From: Diphasiastrum complanatum
Lineage: Eukaryota; Streptophyta; Lycopodiopsida; Lycopodiales; Lycopodiaceae
Reading direction: 5' to 3'
Assembly (NCBI GenBank): GCA_029204225.1
Contig: CM055098.1
Coordinates: 266,501-326,500, forward strand
DNA length: 60,000 nucleotides
In this document: positions 55,503-60,000 of the stretch, piece after piece
Numbering within the stretch: the stretch's first letter is position 1
Layout: each line of letters opens with the position of its first letter
The notes under the pieces: model-generated
Database searches by the model: none
The model's input: the letters and a program-made list of their open reading frames with translations, nothing else
Told to the model about the DNA's origin: nothing
Made by a program: the position numbers and the translations under genes

Positions 55503-56798
55503 TGTCTTCATGTATGCTTGCTAATGATGGAGATCTAGATCCTTGGTGGATTGATAGTGGAGCAAGTTCACACATGACCTTTCACAAAGAGTACTTCACT
55601 TCTTTGTTGGCATATGGAGATGACAAGAGGGTGATCTACACTGCCAATGATGGTGAGTGTGCAATCAAAGGGATTGGCACAATTCCTATTTCTCTCTCTA
55701 CAAATAGGAATGTTCATTTGGAGGATGTCTTGTTTATTCCATCTATTACCAAGAATTTGCTTAGCGTGAGTCAAATGCTAAGTAAGGGCCTCAAGGTGGA
55801 GTTTGATGGAGATGCTTGTTTGATCAAAAGGAGGGATGTCTTGATTGGAAAAGGTAAAAGGCAAGGGAAGTTGTTCAAACTTGATGCTTGTGTTATTGCT
55901 AACCAAGTTGGATGTGTTGCAAGGGAGCAAATTTCTATTCAAGAGGTTTGGCACAAAAGGATGGGACACCTCAACTTCAAGTCATTGGAGGTAATGGCAA
56001 GGAAGAAGGTTGTGATTGGTCTTCCAAGTTCCTTAAGTAATGACAAGCATGTTTGTGAGTCTTGTGCTTTGTCTAAGTCACATAGACTACCTTATACTAG
56101 ATCTATTTCTAGATCTACAAAGCCTTTTCAACTTGTACATTCGGATATTCATGGATTTACTACAATTAGCAATAGTGGAGCTAAGATGTATGTAACATTC
56201 ATTGATGATTTTAGTAGATTTTGTTGGATCTATCTACTAAAGAGCAAGGATGAAGTGTATGATGTCTTTGTCAAGTTCAAGAATGCAAGGGAGAACCAAT
56301 TCTCCACAAAGATCAAGTGCTTGAGAGGTGACAATGGTGGTGAGTACATATCTAACAAGTTCAAGGCCTTTTGTGATGAGCATGGGATCAAGAGGGAGTA
56401 TACAACATCAAGGACCCCCACAACAAAATGGAGTGGCTGAAAGGAAGAATAGGACTTTATGTGAAAGTGCTAAAGCTATGAGGTTAAGTGCTAATCTTGA
56501 CAAACCATTTTGGGATCAAGCTTTGTTGTGTGCCAATTTCTTGTGCAATAGGTGGCCGAGTGCTATTTTGGATGGAAGGACACCTTTTGAGATGCTATTC
56601 AAGAGGAGGCTGAGTGTCAACTTTCTAAGAACCTTTGGATGCACATGCTATGTCAACATTACTCTTGATGATAGGACCAAGGAGGATCCATCTTCAAGAA
56701 GAGGTATTTTTGTTGGATATAGTGAGGTGAGTAAAGCCTACAAGATTTACATTCCTTCTACTAACAAAGTGATTGTTGGTAGAGGTCATTTTTTATGA
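55499..56798 (+). pseudogene. Copia protease and integrase
   Basis: Protease WWIDSGASSHMTF has the catalytic DSG. The GAG-pre-integrase module reads VWHKRMGHLNFKSLE..CESCALSKSHR. Integrase has the first Asp in LVHSDIHGF, the second in LRGDNGGEYISNKF and, after a one-base shift near 56425, the Glu in QQNGVAERKNR, so all three catalytic residues survive. The C-terminal part has FGCTCYVNITLDDRTKEDPS and RRGIFVGYSEVSKAYKIYIP. Confidence 0.88.
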
Positions 56799-57696
56799 GG
56801 GAAACATTCCAAAGGTGTCTTCAAGCATGATTGATGGTAAAGTAGATGGTTCTAACATTCTTGATGTTGATGAGAAGGATCCTACTTTGGATGGTGGTGA
56901 TGATGGACCTTCACCAAGTCAAAAGCCAAGGAGAACATCAAGAGAAAGACAAGTACCTTCAAGGATCACATATGATCAAAAGGGTAAGCAAGTAGTTTTT
57001 GGAAATTATGTTGCTTTCCTAACCTCTTTGGTTGAGCCTACAAGTGTAGATCAAGCAAGGAAAGAAGAGGAGTGGATCCAAGCAATGGATCTTGAGTATC
57101 GATCTCTTATGAAGAGTGAAACATCTTTTGGAAGATCTTCTTGTGTACATGGAGCTATGCAAGTGGATGGATGTTATCTTGCTGTAAAATCAAGTAATGG
57201 ATCTGGAAAACAAAGTTTGTTCAATGACTTTGATGGTCAAGTTGAAGATCAAGAGGTTGATCTCAAAGCACTTCAACTAGTCAAAAGGGAACGTGACAAT
57301 TTGGAGCTAGTCAAGAGCATCAAAGGAGAGGTAATTGGCAAAGGTGTTATGGATCTGGTTTTACAGCATATTGAAGACTCAAGTAAGGTCAAAGGAGCAG
57401 CAAGGAAGTGTTGTTCAATTTTACTTTACTTGTTCTATCTCATGTTTGAGCAATTTCATGTGGATGTGTGCAAATTGTCAAGATATGGTAAAACTAGCTA
57501 CATTGGTGAGCATTGTTTTGATGTTGGATTTGTACTAGCATTCTTGGCTGATTTTGCTGATGGAAATGAAGCTATTGGAGGTTCATTATGTCACTCATCC
57601 ATGGCTAAGTTCTCAAGTGTTGAGCTACTTGGTGCCAATACTTGGAGATTGTCAATTTTTGGTGCCAATACTTCGAGATTTTGGCATATTGTATGA
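56773..57696 (+). CDS. Chimeric ORF: copia integrase-RT linker fused to an unrecognised sequence
   Basis: The first part (PRRTSRERQVPSRITYDQKG, then EEEWIQAMDLEYRSLMKSET) is the normal linker and first residues of copia RT. From about 57120 the frame continues without a break into SSCVHGAMQVDGCYLAVKSS, a charged stretch (VDLKALQLVKRERDNLELVK), IKGEVIGKGVMDLVLQHIED and a Cys/Phe/Leu-rich part (MFEQFHVDVCKLSRYGKTSY), ending at 57696 where RNase H starts in another frame. None of this matches RT; QVDGCYLAVKSS in frame after CVHG might be a degenerate trace of the usual VARLVAKG region, but I doubt it. It is probably captured sequence of unknown origin. A direct repeat (TTGGTGCCAATACTTSGAGA) lies at its right edge (about 57630-57680). 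Confidence 0.6.
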   Translation: MLVEVIFYEGNIPKVSSSMIDGKVDGSNILDVDEKDPTLDGGDDGPSPSQKPRRTSRERQVPSRITYDQKGKQVVFGNYVAFLTSLVEPTSVDQARKEEEWIQAMDLEYRSLMKSETSFGRSSCVHGAMQVDGCYLAVKSSNGSGKQSLFNDFDGQVEDQEVDLKALQLVKRERDNLELVKSIKGEVIGKGVMDLVLQHIEDSSKVKGAARKCCSILLYLFYLMFEQFHVDVCKLSRYGKTSYIGEHCFDVGFVLAFLADFADGNEAIGGSLCHSSMAKFSSVELLGANTWRLSIFGANTSRFWHIV

Positions 57697-58213
57697 GGGA
57701 TCATCACCTAATCTTTTTGGATTTTCAGATTCAGACTATGCTGGAGATATAATGGATAGGAAATCCATTAGTTCTTATTGTATTTTCATAGGTGATGGAG
57801 CTATATCATGGATGTCAAAGAAACAAGCCACTATCTCATTGTCATCTAGTGAGGCCGAGTACAAAACTCTTACACATTGCACAAAGGAGATGGTATGGAT
57901 CAAAAGGATGATCAAGGATCTTCACTTGCTGGATTTTTCAGAGAGCCCAATCATCTTTTGTGACAATCAATCAGCCCAAAGAATGGCATCCAATCCTATC
58001 TTTCATGCTAGGAGCAAGCATATTGAGATACAATATCATTTTGTGAGGGAGCGAGTCATTGCAAAGGAGGTGGAGCTTCAACATGTGTCTTCAAGGGAAT
58101 GTGTAGCTGATATCTTCACCAAAGCATTGGGAAAAGACTTGTTCATGAAGCATAGGACTTCACTTGGATTATTATCAAAGTCTATGCTAAAACTAGTTGA
58201 AGAGGGAGTGTGA
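57697..58213 (+). pseudogene. Copia RNase H
   Basis: FGFSDSDYAGDIMDRKSISS, WMSKKQATISLSSSEAEYKT, IFCDNQSAQRMASNPIFHAR, HIEIQYHFVRERVIAKEVEL and CVADIFTKALGKDLF, complete to the stop before the polypurine tract. Catalytic Asp and Glu positions of copia RNase H are present. Confidence 0.9.
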
Positions 58214-58858
58214 AAGATTCAACTAGTTTCATCACATTTTGCAATATTTCCATATTTGGCATATTGAGGCCAAAACTTGTTTTAGACTTAGAGGTTGACT
58301 TTTCAAAATTCATTAGTCTAAATTTCATTTGAATAAACACTTTTTGAAAGTGTGGGAAAAATAGAATGCGAGTTTGAGTAGATTCAATTTGAATAAGTTG
58401 GGTACATTGAATCTAGACCCAAAATTGGTAGGGTTAGCATTTTGGTGGGAAAGCCAAGTGGCCAAATAGGGTTTGGACCTGCTATAAAAGGATGTAACTC
58501 GTGGAGAGAGTCATCTTCTCTCTTCTCTATCTCATTTCATGCTTATACATGGTTCTCTTGGGTTCTACTATCCATTGGTGCACTATCTTGGTGATTGCTT
58601 GCAATTCTATGTGTAGAATGATCTATATTTGCTATTTTTGGATCCACACGCGTGAAATATAGTAGCTTGCTGGTTTTGTACGGAAAGCAACAGTACATAA
58701 TCATTTCATTCAAGTTTGATCAAGTTCTATTAGTGTTTGCATCTCAAATTGTGTGTAGATGCTGATTTTTCTACATTGGTGAAATTGGTAGTGTATTTCT
58801 CTTTCTAACCAAAGATCATTTAAGTAGATTGCATCTTAAGGATCTGAAATCTTTCACA
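58209..58858 (+). repeat. 3' LTR of the RT-less copia element
   Basis: Begins TGTGAAAGATTC and ends AATCTTTCACA, with a TATAAAAGG promoter-like word near 58483. Single copy in the window. Confidence 0.8.
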
Positions 58859-58861
58859 TTA

Positions 58862-60000
58862 ACCTCCCGGAACATGAAAATACCACCCAATCTTCTGAAC
58901 TTTTACATCAAATGAAAACCTGACATAAAACTCAACAAACTCATATAGATAACCTCACTGCTAATTTTCAAAATGCCATGAAAAATATTGCTGATACATC
59001 TTTTTCAACAAGAGAGAATGTCTAGTGTCCTATCTGTTCACAACATCACACTGCTAATGAATGCCCTCAACTAAGAAATCATGTTCCATCAGCACCCAAA
59101 TCCATGTATCGAGCGTATCACCCCTACCCTCCACAATAGCCCATGCCATGACCAGGGGTGTACTAACCATGACCAACTGCACCAAATCAGTACCAACCAC
59201 ATCAACAGTTTGTTGTTAACCAACCCGCTCCACAACAAGATGTCCACTATCTTGATCCCAATACCATCAATCCAACAACTTATTATGTGCAAGACACTAC
59301 TCAATCGAGGTACACCACGGAGACAGTTGTTTATTATGCGTATGATCCTAATGCTCAAGTCGTTGACCCCAATGCCCAACCTTATGATCCTTACCAAGTT
59401 GTGTTTGCCACGCATCAACTTCTAGCAATACGAGAATGTTTTATCTGCACAGGTAGAAATCCTAGTATTCGCTACCCAGATAAGCTTCGCTTTCCACCAG
59501 CTTGTGAAAATTGTGGCATTGACCATCATGTGAGGGATTGTCTCTCCCGATCTAAACCAGCTACTCATGTCTATTCAGTGCAAGTAGAAACATTACCAGT
59601 AAAAACTCATCCAACATGGGTCTTGACTCGTGCACAAACCCAACGCCAAACCCCTACAATTGCACCCAGCAAAATCCAGCAGCATAATCTACCTCCAAGT
59701 GAAGATTCAACACCCATTGTCTATCCTCAAAAAATTAGGCTGCATCACCAGTATCGACAACAAATTCACAATGTAGACCAACACTCTTCCACCTCCCATA
59801 AAGTACCTCACACGCCTTTTGAGAACAAAATCCTTAAAGGCACTAAAGTCTGGGGGGATTTATTACAAGTGCATTCTGATATTCCAAGGAATATTCTATC
59901 CATCCTGCGGAACATCTTCAAAAATACAAACAGGATAGGATCTAAACGTACAACTTGCCCAGCAAGTTTAGGCTTTTACGGTATCCGTACTAGCTTAAGT
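58862..60000 (+). mobile_element. Ty3/gypsy gag remnant running off the window
   Basis: The plus strand reads ENV*CPICSQHHTANECPQL (knuckle, about 59020-59070), a Tyr/Pro/Gln-rich linker (NTINPTTYYVQDTTQSRYTT), ECFICTGRNPSIRYPD and ACENCGIDHHVRDC (second knuckle, about 59500-59545), then HPTWVLTRAQTQRQTP, the typical gag-protease linker. The frame stays open to the window end (GSKRTTCPASLGFYGI). Stops near 59023 and 59140-59170 and the missing N-terminal capsid region mark it as a remnant. Confidence 0.7.

Larger units (their letters stand above)
54642..58858 (+). mobile_element. Ty1/copia element with RT replaced and 5' LTR missing
   Basis: Gag, protease, integrase and RNase H are in copia order, but RT is absent and a non-retroviral stretch occupies its place. 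A purine tract (GAAGAGGGAG) leads into a 3' LTR from 58209 to 58858 with ends TGTGAAAGATT and AATCTTTCACA-like GAAATCTTTCACA. No 5' LTR is found. The LTR contains CACACGCGTG near 58646. Confidence 0.88.

Noticed and set aside
1-60000. tRNA or rRNA genes
   Set aside because: No cloverleaf-like sequence or rRNA core motif was noticed; TGGTATCAGAGC words are retroelement primer-binding sites.

Overview
This is nuclear DNA of a land plant with a large, repeat-rich genome. The evidence is degenerate Ty1/copia and Ty3/gypsy retrotransposons from end to end, initiator-Met tRNA primer-binding sites, GT-AG introns of about 77-99 bp, a plant-type ATL RING-H2 ubiquitin-ligase gene with a nearby broken paralogue, and a hAT MITE. 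I cannot name the species. One intact host gene in 60 kb fits a repeat-rich genome such as a lycophyte, fern or gymnosperm.

Layout. 0.15-1.1 kb (minus): a broken histone H3-like gene with centromeric-H3 features and a long C-terminal extension. 1.2-2.0 kb: a promoter-like stretch with eight CACGTG cores and a recurring 15-mer. 2.0-5.3 kb: two convergent, unrecognised, intron-containing genes (copy A of an apparent mobile element). 5.3-15.3 kb: a copia remnant (+), a gypsy gag remnant (-) and a fuller copia element (-). 16.4-17.7 kb: ATL pseudogene. 18.2-18.7 kb: hAT MITE. 18.8-22.0 kb: pol-less copia-like element (+). 22.4-29.5 kb: copy C of the putative transposase gene, split by a complete pol-less LTR element (23.3-28.6 kb) with a clean 5-bp target duplication. 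29.5-36.6 kb: gypsy debris, blocks of short tandem repeats and an unrecognised run of ORFs. 38.5-39.5 kb: intact ATL gene. 40.5-41.2 kb: miniature LTR element with a 52-bp interior. 41.7-43.1 kb: AT-rich patch made of two recurring short words. 44.5-50.2 kb: two joined copia remnants (-). 50.6-51.2 kb: degenerate repeats of about 130 bp. 51.6-54.2 kb: copy B of the two-gene element. 54.6-58.9 kb: copia element whose reverse transcriptase has been replaced. 58.9-60 kb: gypsy gag remnant.

The best candidate for an undescribed system is the convergent two-gene element. Its minus-strand gene in copy A (present three times in the window) shares a motif series that looks like an RNase H-fold DDE transposase with a CxxC insertion: WHLA.DLKTLKCMY, then C.YC, then IGGAKAR, then HYM (89-bp intron) HIL, then YGSL..WSSQGMEKS. 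Its plus-strand partner (two copies) is acidic, has EIPDD and GGHK blocks and an intron at the same site in both copies. In copy A the histone H3-like gene lies divergently beside it. Transposase identity, and any link between the histone and the element, are inferences.

A second theme is copia-like elements that keep gag and protease but have lost or replaced integrase and reverse transcriptase. Two of them share the same unrecognised module. All retroelement polyproteins here carry stops, frameshifts or deletions.
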